DNA from: Legionella qingyii
GTDB taxonomy: Bacteria > Pseudomonadota > Gammaproteobacteria > Legionellales > Legionellaceae
DNA length: 12,901 nucleotides
Reading direction: 5' to 3'
Assembly (NCBI RefSeq): GCF_003184185.1
Contig: NZ_QHJG01000048.1
Location: forward strand, 1-12,901
The position numbers and the translations under genes are program-made. This document shows positions 1 through 7,982 of the stretch, piece by piece. The notes under the pieces were generated by a model. The model did no database searches. It was given only the letters and a program-made list of their open reading frames with translations, and was not told the origin of the DNA. Each line of letters begins with the position of its first letter. The first letter of the stretch is position 1.

Positions 1-59
1 ATTTGTAGATCCTTAAGAGTATAGTTAGACAAGATAAGAATTTGAAACTACTTTAGCGG

Positions 60-78
60 GACGGGGACAAATCCCGTC
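60..78. repeat. GC-rich hairpin, CTGCCC/GGGCAG
   Basis: A perfect 6-bp stem with a 7-nt loop stands out in AT-rich DNA. No T tract follows directly on either side, so a terminator role for a gene ending to the left is only possible, not shown. Confidence 0.4.
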
Positions 79-143
79 GTACCAATAGCGATCAAAAATA
101 CATCATTTAAGTAACCCAATTTTTTCTATATTATATCAAAAAT

Positions 144-172
144 AACTGTCTCATTAGCTAAGAAACATGAGA
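144..172 (+). promoter_or_regulatory. candidate promoter of the 264-aa ankyrin gene
   Basis: A perfect -35 TTGACA (144-149) is followed after 17 nt by a weak -10 TACTCT (167-172). The -10 and the stretch AGAGTA at 149-154 are perfect inverted copies of each other, so the spacer is flanked by a 6-bp inverted repeat that could be an operator. The coding start lies 47 nt downstream. Confidence 0.3.
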
Positions 173-218
173 AAAATTAGAGCAAACTGTAATAAATCAT
201 GGAATAAACTCCTAATAT

Positions 219-1013
219 TACCCACAACGAGGATTTCATTATATACATTTTGTGTTATCACAACTCGGACTTAAAATATGTAAACAACTACGTCACATAT
301 TGTTAAAGATGCTTTTTCGTCTCCTCTACGAATTTCATATGGGTCTAAAGTAATTGTGTTAATAGTGGGGGTGTTTAGTTAGAGGAAATAGGAGCCAAAA
401 TAGATTCTTTTGTTAACTAATGTGCTACGATTTGTAAGAGCATTTTGTACCACAACTTAAATGAATAGGATAATTATGTTACCCTCTAAAACGAAATCTA
501 GAGCGGACATCTTGCTCCCTAAACGTCAACTAATCGATAAATCAGCGAGTACTACAGAGTTAAAGTCTTCGACGATAAGTGTTTAATAATAAATTTCGAT
601 TTCTGTAGTTTTGAGAATTATGATTTCTATAATTCTACGAAGAATCGTATTAAGTAGTTAATCCTCCTAACCGACTTCAACCGCTTTACTATCTACTGGT
701 TCCAGCATGAAAATTTCGATTTCGTCTCGCTTATTTAGATTCGTTACTGAGTATACCTTGCAACGCAATGTTAGATACCTTAAATGACTTAAATCGACTT
801 TTAGTTCTCGGTCTATTCCGACTTGCTTTACTACGTTTATTTTATAATCTACTTCTTGATCGTAATTAATGGGTAGCGATAATACTCTTTCTCTTATGAC
901 TAAAAAGAAATCCTTTAAGTTATTGGAGAAATAAACCTCGTCCTCCATACGGTTATCTTAAAGGACTGCTGAGACAGATACTTATAGTTGTCTTCGGAAA
1001 TTTAGTTTTTATT
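219..1013 (+). CDS. ankyrin-repeat-like protein, 264 aa
   Basis: The protein begins MGVAPKVIYV and runs 264 codons to TAA. Residues about 54-82 and 88-112 have the ankyrin pattern of paired helices (SPLSSVLS...LNILVKHGVEF; DFALDLACRTRDLQLISYLVAHDV). These are degenerate: the classical TPLH signature is absent. The C-terminal half (about 113-264) matches no family I recognise and ends in a polar tail. The start is supported by GAGG (209-212) 6 nt before the ATG. There is no signal peptide or membrane segment, so it is cytoplasmic or secreted by a dedicated system. Ankyrin proteins of intracellular bacteria often bind host proteins, but that role here is inference. It is one of three ankyrin-type genes in the first 5.2 kb. 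A hairpin follows the stop. Confidence 0.85.
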
Positions 1014-1032
1014 CATATTAAATTAATATGAA
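1012..1032. terminator. hairpin immediately after the 264-aa gene
   Basis: AAGTATAAT and ATTATACTT form a perfect 9-bp AT-only stem with a 3-nt loop that starts inside the stop codon. A second inverted pair, ACAAAAA/TTTTTGT, lies about 10 nt further on. Together they could attenuate read-through, but the stem has little GC and a terminator role is uncertain. Confidence 0.35.
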
Positions 1033-1056
1033 CCACTGTTTTTGTTTATAGATAAA

Positions 1057-1084
1057 AACAGGCGTTTTATTCGTAAAAATATTA
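1057..1084 (+). promoter_or_regulatory. candidate promoter of the 194-aa gene
   Basis: TTGTCC (1057-1062) and a perfect TATAAT (1079-1084) are separated by 16 nt, and the predicted start codon is 43 nt downstream. This is one of the better sigma-70-like pairs in the window. It suggests the 194-aa gene is transcribed separately from its left neighbour. Confidence 0.45.
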
Positions 1085-1127
1085 GAATACTATTTGACGT
1101 GAAAGAAAATGAAAATATCTTTAGGAA

Positions 1128-1712
1128 TACAAACTTTATATATTTCTATTAGTGAAATAATACACGATACTTTTGGATTTGTTATCAAGACCTAAGTGAG
1201 TAAGTGAGAGATATTTCTTGAATTATTGTTTGTTCTGGTGTCCTTACACCCATCTAGGCTGAGTGTGTTCATGCCTACGCTTTGAAGACCTATTTTAAGA
1301 TGCTAATGTTGATAACTTTGTTTGGGAATGAGTCCTACGTATACTTGTACTTCACCGAACGAAATATCTTGCTGAGTATCTTTTACCACCAATATGAACA
1401 GAACTCTAAAGTTCAAATTACTTTCTGCGTAATTCCGTAGTATTTCTGGGAGTCGTAAACAAACTTTGGTAATTTTTGCATCTACAAAGTATGTAAGCGT
1501 TACTTCTATAACTATCCAAGGTATTATAAGTTCTTTACTTTTTAAGACAACGTCTTAAATATTTTTGAGAATGGCTTAAGTAGCCATTAGAAAACAGACA
1601 TGGTAGACTATGAAATCATTGTAGTTATAATCATTTTAAATTATAAATAGTTTTAGGATAACGACTACTACTCGGTTTACCTGGTTATTTATATTTTAGA
1701 AGTTAATAAATT
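1128..1712 (+). CDS. hypothetical protein, 194 aa
   Basis: The protein begins MFEIYKDNHF and ends NGPINIKSSII before TAA. I do not recognise a family. It is soluble, without signal peptide or membrane helix, and mostly helical in appearance (about residues 45-170, for example VACFIERLIENGGYTCLEIS and MKNSVAEFIKTLTEFIGNLL). ATG 1128 is the first in frame after a TAA at 1092. A second in-frame ATG at 1161 is possible, because the ribosome site before 1128 is weak (AGAAA). It follows the ankyrin gene on the same strand at 114 nt with its own promoter-like pair, and may belong to the same host-interaction set by position only. The coding frame is certain; the function is unknown. Confidence 0.75.
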
Positions 1713-1730
1713 TTAGAAGAAGATCTGCTC

Positions 1731-1753
1731 CTCCCGGCCCCATAACGGGGGAG
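1731..1753. terminator. candidate terminator between convergent genes
   Basis: GGGG TATTG CCCC forms a compact stem, extended by GAG/CTC on the outside across a small bulge. On the + side it is followed by a short T-rich run (1754-1759). It lies 19 nt after the stop of the 194-aa gene and about 70 nt beyond the stop of the convergent 249-aa gene, which is the expected place for a terminator. Confidence 0.45.
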
Positions 1754-1825
1754 AACAAACTATTGGTATTGCGTGATCGAATAGGAACTTAGCGATAATC
1801 TTACGTTTACCGACTACGGATTAAT

Positions 1826-2575
1826 GATGGATTCTTCACCACAATATCAAAGAAAACTTAGTAACGAGAGATAAAGTCCCGAAAGTCTTAAGGGATACAG
1901 ATCTCATTTTGAGAATCTTGTAAATAAACGAACCCAATACCATAGACTATTACGACACTCACCGCCTCGCAGGTATAAGAGTACTAGAACATCACGCACA
2001 AGTAAAAAAGGCCGAAATAAACGACCAAGATGTGCACGTAAAAGGGGAAACGCAACGGGTTATAGTAGAGGTATATCTAGAAAACTATAAACTAAGTTCT
2101 TGAAACGCTCGTATGATAGAACTATTCAAGATGAAGGCCCTATAAAAAGAAGTTGACGGGGTTAAGGTGGTCGAGCTTAGCAACGGTTGTATAGAAACGA
2201 TTTTAGTAAAAATAAATATAAATCTACTCTTTACAGTACTTTTCATAGACTTCGTCTCGGAGCGGGATATGACATTCGCTCGTAGAACGGTCTACCTAGT
2301 ATTTGATCTTGACGTTGTTAATCAAGTCCGAGAAGAAGAAGGAGAAGGAAAAAAACTCCAAATAAATATTTGTAACATAGAAGTTCACGAAGGAAAAGAC
2401 TTAAGAGTAGTAAAAGGTTTAATAAATAGTTTAGAAAAAATTAAAGAAGAAGAGAAAGTTACTAATCTTAAAGGCGATTAACTAGGAGAAACAGATTTGA
2501 TTGCTAGTAGACTTATATTCGGCGAAGGAACAACAAAAAAAGATTTAAGAGAACAAGATTCACACCCAACCTGTA
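1826..2575 (-). CDS. hypothetical charged protein, 249 aa
   Basis: Starts MSNPHLEQEN and ends TITPLLR before TAG. No family is recognised. Three parts can be seen. An N-terminal helical segment (1-50) is rich in E and K. A strongly acidic linker, with a run of six glutamates at about 77-82, precedes it to a compact core (about 83-175) beginning PELIVAVLVYDPSGKMLAYS, with a glycine-rich RAGGIGAVEEKYPGSRTYQD. A polar, probably disordered C-terminal tail (176-249) completes it. There is no signal peptide or membrane segment. The start is the first ATG of the frame with GAGAG about 8 nt upstream; a later ATG (residue 23) is possible. A perfect -10 TATAAT lies at 2619-2614. It is convergent with the 194-aa gene. 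Function unknown. Confidence 0.8.
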
Positions 2576-2613
2576 TTGTTACCGAGAGCCACTTATTTTT
2601 TGTTTATAATACA

Positions 2614-2619
2614 TAATAT
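2614..2619 (-). promoter_or_regulatory. -10-like TATAAT upstream of the 249-aa gene
   Basis: A perfect TATAAT hexamer on the coding strand lies 39 nt before the ATG at 2575. No good -35 stands at the right distance; the nearby TTGACC (2628-2623) is too close. It is therefore only a partial promoter match. Confidence 0.3.
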
Positions 2620-2826
2620 TATCCAGTTTAACTCAAATAACAGATTTTGATCTTTTCCCTGGGATACAACAATTCCGGATAGCGCGGTTATTTTAACTCT
2701 TTTATCCCGAGAAATTTTCATTACTCAATATTAGCAAACCTAATAAATATCGCCAAAATCGACATAACTAAATAAACTAATGAGCACTACTTACTCAGTG
2801 TACAATAAAAACATCAAAACATCGGT

Positions 2827-2847
2827 CCCGAGGTACTATGCCTCGGG
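2827..2847. terminator. perfect GC-rich hairpin downstream of the small ankyrin gene
   Basis: GGGCTCC and GGAGCCC form a perfect 7-bp stem around a 7-nt loop, 30 nt beyond the stop of the leftward 135-aa gene. No T run follows in that direction, so it is either an imperfect intrinsic terminator or another structured element. Confidence 0.45.
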
Positions 2848-2876
2848 TGCTTGAGTCCTAAATTTGAGAGTACCCA

Positions 2877-3284
2877 AATATAAAAGTAACTACTAGAATC
2901 ACACCTCCGCTAATTTCAAAGATTATGTAAAAAAAATGGGTATAGACGTCGATTACAATATCGGCTGTAGTACAGTGATAGTCGGTTTGTACCTAATCGA
3001 GGTAATGAATCTTCTTAAAGTTAGTTTAGGTACAGCAATAGTCCTATTTCAAAATGATGAAGCAAATCTTTATCTCATACAAATAAACAAAAAACCATAA
3101 CTTCTCCCCTCAATTAATTAAGAAGTTTGACTATAAGTTTTTATAGTTATTCGAGAAATTAATAAAAAAGCCGACTAACGTTGGCTGGTGTAAAGTATAT
3201 TCATTAACGGAACTGATCTAGAAGTCCATATAGAAGAAATTTTCTTCTGCCTAAACAAGACCTATAAGACTAAAATGACTTGTA
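2877..3284 (-). CDS. small ankyrin-repeat protein, 135 aa
   Basis: Starts MFSKIRISRT and ends LRSSMKI before TAA. Residues about 66-130 contain recognisable ankyrin units: KTNKHTLFLNEVV...LIEILLSNGANPCLADSD followed by MSAITLAADMGKKNVLETLI. The phrase LLSNGANP is the typical end of a repeat. The N-terminal 60 residues are helical, with no known domain. At 135 aa it holds only about two repeats, fewer than most ankyrin proteins, so it may be a remnant or a small adaptor. GAGG about 9 nt before the ATG supports the start, and a TATAAT lies at 3320-3315. No signal peptide. It sits between two other leftward genes; spacings of about 195 and 300 nt argue against tight coupling. Confidence 0.8.
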
Positions 3285-3479
3285 ATAATATTGGAGTATA
3301 ATAAAAACAATTACTAATATTCTTGTAGGTTTAACATAGCTACCAAAATTAGAGTTACAGGCTCTTATATTTGGGTTAGTAGAAGGAAAACCCTGTACCT
3401 AGAATTTCACGATTTTAGATTTGTCGTTCATGAATTATTTTTATAGATACACCACTTTAAACTCGGCGGGTCGGCTGTT

Positions 3480-4559
3480 GATAGATAGATGGAAGGATAT
3501 GTTTATTTAGCGAAAAAGTGGACGACTTTAATTCATTTTGAATTCAAATAGACGATAAAAAGCGAGGTTCATTTCTACTTACTCTTCACTTTGTTTATTG
3601 TAATTTTATCGCTAGCTCTAATTTTCTTTTCCGGAAACTCAACTGGGCCTTTTCTTTAGTATATACAAAAATGGTCGGGCTAACACGTCATCTATGTTAC
3701 CTATCCAATAAGGAGGATTACGGTTGTGTTTATGTCACAGGGAGTACTATTTGAATGCTTATCTTTAATTTATCTTGTCCTTCATTTCTGTGGTATGTTG
3801 AGGGTGTCGTTATTTAGACAGATAGAGTCTTTGTGGTATTACGTTATATTTAGGTAGATAACGGAGGTATCGAGATTCACTCCTTTAATTTTCTCACTAC
3901 CTCTCCTATTACTATACTTTGTGAACTATAGGCGGAGCACAACGCTCTTTTTTTTGTTAGGGCCGCTATTTTATACTTCTTATAAGTCCACTTTATTTGG
4001 TTGGATTCTTCTTACCAACAAATTTTTCATTCTTTGATTACCAATTATACTCGGTATATCAATAGGTTTGGGATATTATAAAATTTTCCAATGTGTGGTC
4101 GTTGTGTTTTTATTTCTTTATCTTAAACTAAAGATGAGGGTCTCAGGTTATCTGGGGTAGCTATAGAAGTTACGGTTTAGCACATAATTTTTCTCATTCT
4201 AACCGTTCGGTCATAAATTTTCATTAAACTGAACGTCACGGGAGTTCTTATTAACGATAATTTCGTCAATAGCTATGCGTTTGGGTTATACAACCTATAT
4301 AAGATCATTAAGATCTTTATGATTTAACTTTTGATCACGCGGGTCTTCGTCTTCGTTTTTAGTGCTTTGGTGAATACTACTTCTTTTCCAGTTGCGGTTC
4401 CATGGGTTTAAATCACTTTAATATATCTGTTCATCGGTTTCGTCTCAAAAGGCATCTTAAAAGATATATAAAACGAACCATTACTATTTAGTACTGGCTT
4501 TCTCGACGTGTCTTCGCCTAATTTAGTTAAAGGGGTTTAGCAAGAAAGAGCGGTTGGTA
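3480..4559 (-). CDS. acyltransferase 3 family membrane protein (OafA/YrhL-like), 359 aa
   Basis: Integral membrane enzyme of the family that transfers acetyl or other acyl groups to surface sugars such as O-antigen, capsule or peptidoglycan. Family hallmarks are visible. EIDLIRFCAALSVMIYHY at about 10-27 carries the conserved Arg and His. FGYLGVDLFFIISGFVIF lies at about 51-68, RITRIYPTYW at 83-92, and VYWTLGVEIKFYFF at about 137-149. The C-terminal LGGITYPLYLLHN (about 281-293) is followed by a last membrane helix. About ten hydrophobic helices fit the family, and the length is normal. ATG 4559 is preferred because GGAG stands 6 nt upstream; an in-frame ATG at 4580 would add seven residues but has no good ribosome site. 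The substrate cannot be told. It diverges from the broken ankyrin gene to its right. Confidence 0.92.
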
Positions 4560-4649
4560 AAGTATGAGGCTAAATTGGTAGGTTAAATTTACGATTCGAC
4601 CGAAACGACGTATTGATAGCCAGGTAAATAGACAGTGATTAAAATCTAC

Positions 4650-4672
4650 ATAGCGATCGAAATAATCGCTAT
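4650..4672. repeat. inverted repeat TATCGCTA/TAGCGATA in divergent intergenic region
   Basis: A perfect 8-bp inverted repeat with a 7-nt loop lies upstream of the acyltransferase gene, in the gap facing the ankyrin remnant. It could be an operator or an orphan terminator. There is no T tract. Confidence 0.4.
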
Positions 4673-4684
4673 AGTAAAATAACT

Positions 4685-5217
4685 GATATGATGTTGGATA
4701 TATCCAAAAGACGAAAAAAGAATTATAGGAAACTTACGTAGTTTGGAGGTTAAGCTGTCCGAAGCCGATTTCCATTAAATCTTCTCTGCTATTTTAATTA
4801 TCTGTAGCAATTTTTTTGTCCCCCGTAACTACGCCGTCCTGAATCGTCGTTTGTTTGTCGAAATGTAGCACGTCGACTTTTCGTTATACTACATTAGTCA
4901 TTAAATGAAAATGCTCGCCCACGATTAGGTTATAATGTTCTATTTCTACCTTTTTGTCGCGAATTAGAAATGAAACCGTTCTACGGAATAATTAATCCGT
5001 TCCATTTTGATCGGGCATAAATTTAGCTGTCGGTCGTTTATGTCTTCTTTTGGATTAATTTGTACGAACATAGCTTGAGAGATTCTGCTTATTCAGTTTT
5101 CTTATAAAATGTGAATGTGTTCTACCATTAGAATAAAAACGCCTGTTGGGTTAACTTAACGGTGTAAATAGTTACGGTAAGGTTCTTTTAAACAAAGTCG
5201 TTAAACCGTTAATAATC
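4685..5217 (+). pseudogene. ankyrin-repeat gene remnant, no start codon and one frameshift
   Basis: Classic ankyrin sequence is readable: QTALHRAAEKQYDVISNLLL, then AGANPILQDKDGKTALNLYFGK. The frame is open from 4685, but it contains no ATG, GTG or TTG before the repeats. The ATG at 4735 is in another frame and stops after 11 codons. After LNLYFGK the frame hits TAA at about 4991. Starting at 4981 in another frame, DALLIRQGKTSPYLNR... continues for about 78 codons to TAG at 5215-5217. This is most simply explained by a single base lost near 4980. The continuation ends in a polar tail, EYFTLTQDGNLIFADN... I infer a decayed relative of the two intact ankyrin genes to the left. A sequencing error could explain the frameshift but not the missing start. 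Confidence 0.75.
4694..4707. repeat. 14-bp perfect palindrome
   Basis: AACCTATATAGGTT is a perfect 14-bp palindrome without a loop. This is the shape expected of a dimeric-regulator operator rather than a terminator. It lies about 135 nt upstream of the acyltransferase start and overlaps the 5' end of the open ankyrin frame. Confidence 0.35.
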
Positions 5218-5401
5218 CGCCAAAAAATCGGAATATATAAGAGGAAAAAACTCACCCATTCTGCGTTTGTTTTTTTGTCGACTTTAACGACCCCGACCAA
5301 GTTTTATCTCCGCGTCATCTACCCTCCCCTGTAAATTTCCGGTATCAATTATGTGTCCGCAACAATAAAAATGTAGTGTCGCGTTCAGTTTAGGCGTATA
5401 G
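5218..5401. other. intergenic stretch left of the transposon
   Basis: No supported gene. A frame of 50 codons from GTG 5253 to TAA 5405 is open but has no ribosome site or recognisable family. It stops inside the left end of the element, so it may be a gene interrupted by the insertion or simply chance. Confidence 0.4.
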
Positions 5402-5455
5402 AATTCAGACTAATAAAACTATTAGTCTGGATTAATCTAAAGGCAAGTGTTGCAA
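5402..5455 (+). repeat. left inverted end with a 13-6-13 recombinase core site
   Basis: Within it, TTAAGTCTGATTA (5402-5414) and TAATCAGACCTAA (5421-5433) are inverted 13-nt arms with one mismatch around a 6-nt spacer, TTTTGA. Paired arms around a 6-8 nt crossover region are the usual architecture of tyrosine-recombinase core sites. The site lies 67 nt before the tnpA start. The adjacent CGTT-CAC-AACG block (5443-5453) is itself a small inverted repeat. Confidence 0.6.
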
Positions 5456-5499
5456 TCTATATACGTTATATAAATCGGTAATAGCAACCTCGCATTTAT

Positions 5500-6122
5500 T
5501 ACTTTCATGTCTTTTAGTTTAATTCAGGAACACTAAAGTCAACCGACCAAGAACTACTGTTAGTAAACGGCTAATTTGGTTAATGTCTAAAGTAAGCTAT
5601 AGAATTATTACAACTATTCAGTGGCACATGGCAGGCTTCGATACGATTGGTAGACTTCGACAAAACCCTCAAGAACAGTCTTTTCGTTTATGTTACCAGA
5701 TCTTATTTGAACCGTTTGAATCGGTCAAAACAACCGACCGATTCCTTATAGTTATCGTGGTTGGTCCATTAACTGGAAGTGCAGTTTATAGCGTAACTAT
5801 TAGAGTTGCTTCATTCTTTGTTTTGTCCGAATTACTTATACATAAGTAATTGAAATTAAGGATACTCGGCGAGGCAATAAGTCGTCAGTTTTTTGATAAA
5901 TCATAAGAGTCACTTTTTACATCGAAAATATAAGCAGGTGTGTACGAAGCAGTATGCGTACGAAGTAGCAACTAATTACGACCGACCCTATACCGCAACC
6001 ATGTTGTTGCTAATCCAGTACGTTCGTATGTTTGTTGTTATTTGTGAATATGCGTATAACTATTATTCCGATACTTTGTTCGGAAATTCGTGATATAGAG
6101 GTGAGTCCTCTTACCGGTTACT
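5500..6122 (+). pseudogene. tnpA: Tn554 TnpA-type tyrosine recombinase, internally deleted
   Basis: The N-terminal DNA-binding part is clear (MKVQKIKLSPCDF..., then KSPCTVRSYANHLKLFWEFL). GGAG stands 8 nt before the ATG. After residue about 92 (VIDLH) the frame passes to fragments of the catalytic domain (IDNLNEVRNKTG) and stops at TGA 5971. A shifted frame from about 5830 carries LNEYVFIN, YSAVKKLF, RPHMLRHTHAS, LGHASIQTT and TYTHID, ending at TGA 6120-6122. These hold the HxxR box, the second His and the Tyr nucleophile. The segment with the first catalytic Arg is missing. About 200 codons remain of the usual 360 or so. I infer at least two deletions, one changing frame. The recombinase should be inactive. 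Its stop overlaps the tnpB start (ATGA). Confidence 0.85.
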
Positions 6123-7501
6123 TTCGTTATCGTATATTAGGTACATTGGTTAGTCTTATACTGCGGGATGAACTATTTCTACAAACCGACCGATCACTAC
6201 ATCCTAATTCGGGACGACGTACGGTTCCTCGTATAATAAATGGTAAAAGTTTACAATGATGATGCACCAATTTTTTTCGTCGGTACTTTAAGCATGCAAA
6301 TGTCCGTCGTTGCTCTTCGAAAAGTTGAACATCTCCTATATATTCTTCAAAATTAGTAGACCTAAGAATGGAGGTTTGTGACCTTTAATCGAATCGGGGA
6401 TTATTATAGTTGGCTCGTGAATATCAACTAAAATAAGCCAAAGATAGTAATTTTCCAAATTCGGGGTACTGGTCTCCGTATTGTAATTATTTGTAGTCCG
6501 ATAAAATAGTCCAACGGAATGTTCTCCTTACCGATTTGACCGGTCGTTTCGGATAGTATAAACTAAGTCTAGAAGGAGCTGCGTGCTATTAACAGGGTGC
6601 CATGTAGTCGTTACTCCACGACCAAGTCAATTTTTACGTAGAATTACCTAATTGACTAACCTACGTCGCGAAACAATAGTAAAACTACCTTTGACCGTCC
6701 GCTTAATCACTTCAAACGGTAGAGTTAAAATTGACAGACCTTTTTCTATTACTACCACTAACCAAAGAATCTCATTTACTTTTATTTGAATTTTCCCAAG
6801 CGAATTAAGGATAGAGATTTCGAACGCAACTACGACAATACCGGGTCGTTCTTATGAACTCTGTTTGTCGGAGGTCTAACGTCAAAGAAAAGGGTCCTAC
6901 GCAGCATAGTTTTAGGGGATGACAGAGTCGCGGGGTATAATTGTCTCAAAATTTGTTCGAACGGCAACTTTTCTTATAATAACTATGGTTGCCCCACCAT
7001 ACCTTCAAGAGAAGTGTAGTTAAATCCGTGTGCTATCCATGGGTCTACTATTTAAGACCACACGGTGTCCATTACCAAGTTGTAATAGAACCGGTACTCA
7101 GTGGACTCTACTGACGTGCGATACGGGTATAAGTATTACTTTGATACTTCCGACGAAAATGACTAATAGTCCTCTTCGAATATCTATAGGTTCCGTTCCA
7201 ATTTAGGAGGCTGCTAGTCTAATTACGCGCAACCGAATTCTTTTTATAATACTGGGTTCGGGACGGGTTACCGAATACGCGGGAAGGAGAGTGGGTTGTT
7301 TTTACGGGGGTACGATTACGGACAAATTGGACGCGTGTGAAATCTTGTAGTTTCGTCATAGAATTTGTCGTATTTAGGGTCGACCTGCTTTGACGATTTC
7401 AGTAACTTTTACGTTTTGTTTTACCGACCGTTGCTTAACAACTCTACTTATGACTTCATCGGTCGTTGAATTTCAATTAATAATCATGTAACCTTTTAAT
7501 T
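6119..7501 (+). CDS. tnpB: Tn554 TnpB-type tyrosine recombinase, 460 aa
   Basis: Second site-specific recombinase of Tn554-family elements, acting with TnpA and TnpC in DNA strand exchange. It starts MKAIAYNPCN at the ATG overlapping the tnpA stop, and is uninterrupted. The N-terminal SAM-like DNA-binding region lies at about 60-140. All catalytic boxes are present. ETGRRISE holds the first Arg (194/195), HQFRHT gives His300 and Arg303, LGHE gives His326, and ARYAHI gives Tyr335 as nucleophile. A C-terminal cysteine cluster (C387, C396, C402, C405, with CPHANACLTCAHF) is typical of this subfamily and probably binds zinc. It is shorter than the 630 aa of staphylococcal TnpB; the extra N-terminal part is absent here. 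It looks functional although its partner TnpA is broken. tnpC follows after 4 nt. Confidence 0.93.
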
Positions 7502-7505
7502 TCGC

Positions 7506-7889
7506 TACTTATTTCCGTGTCTTTTAGTTTAATTCCGAGATTTCCTTCGTCGTGCACCTTTTGCCCGACGATGATAACTTGCCCAAAATCATCGAAATTT
7601 TCGATACCTTCTTGTTAGTAATGGATAATTAAAACTTAGTCAACGTTCAAAACGATTCCAAAGTTTTTGGACCAACATACGTAGACTACTTTATTTTCTT
7701 AATTAATAATTTCGGTTTTTACTTCTACCCATATTAGAAATATACTTTTTGGTTCGACGGTTTAATTAGTGATTTCTATTCCTTTAATCACATGAGTAGT
7801 TCGTTTTGTTTTACAACTCCGTCCTTTAACTACTTAATTTTTTTGTTGAGCTTCATCGTATACGACGCGAAATATTTTTTCTTCTAATC
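7506..7889 (+). CDS. tnpC: Tn554 TnpC-type accessory transposition protein, 127 aa
   Basis: Begins MNKGTENQIKALKEAARGKR and ends ALYKKED. Position after tnpB, length (125 aa in Tn554) and composition fit TnpC, which influences the frequency and orientation of transposition and is not itself a recombinase. Residues about 18-70 resemble a small helical DNA-binding domain (TIERVLVALKAM, FESVASFAKVSKTWLY). Residues about 85-122 form a heptad-patterned coiled coil (ISVLIKQNKMLRQEIDELKK), suggesting oligomerisation. The ATG lies 4 nt after the tnpB stop, so translation is probably coupled; the ribosome site is weak. A long hairpin follows 15 nt after the stop. Confidence 0.9.
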
Positions 7890-7904
7890 AAGTTAACATC
7901 ATGA

Positions 7905-7966
7905 AATTGGAACACAACTATTTTGGTGAGAGTTAAATAGAGCATCAAAATAGTTGTGTCCCAATT
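7905..7966. terminator. long hairpin after tnpC
   Basis: TTAACC plus 15 further bases at 7905-7925 pair with 7946-7966. This is a 21-bp inverted repeat with one G-T type mismatch around a 20-nt loop. It separates the convergent tnpC and glycosyltransferase-like genes, 15 and 16 nt from their stops. No clear T tract follows, but a bidirectional terminator is the simplest role. A recombinase site is an alternative. Confidence 0.6.
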
Positions 7967-7982
7967 GGGAGTTATCAATCCG

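Larger units (their letters stand above)
1..218. other. intergenic left edge, no supported gene
   Basis: No convincing gene is seen. A rightward open frame at positions 2-49 could be the last 15 codons of an upstream gene, and a leftward ATG at 21-19 could begin one running off the window; neither can be tested here. The stretch holds a GC-rich hairpin (60-78) and a promoter-like pair ahead of the first ankyrin gene. Confidence 0.4.
2576..2876. other. intergenic stretch, no gene seen
   Basis: Between the 249-aa gene and the small ankyrin gene both strands carry frequent stops. The only structures noted are the -10-like hexamer near 2616 and the GC-rich hairpin at 2827-2847. Confidence 0.5.

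Noticed and set aside
2167..2481. Literal + strand open frame of 104 codons, the longest on the printed letters
   Set aside because: It lies over the flipped 249-aa gene and is its mirror. The protein is low-complexity and has no family, while the flipped reading gives a complete gene with a start and ribosome site.
2821..2850. Possible tRNA suggested by a GC-rich stem
   Set aside because: Only one stem is present. No cloverleaf, T-loop or acceptor pairing could be found around it.
5253..5405. 50-codon + frame (corrected reading) beginning GTG
   Set aside because: It has a non-ATG start, no ribosome site and no recognisable family; noted only in the intergenic entry.
5583..6259. Literal + strand frames of 66-88 codons
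   Set aside because: They overlie the flipped tnpA remnant and the start of tnpB, and show no family features as printed.
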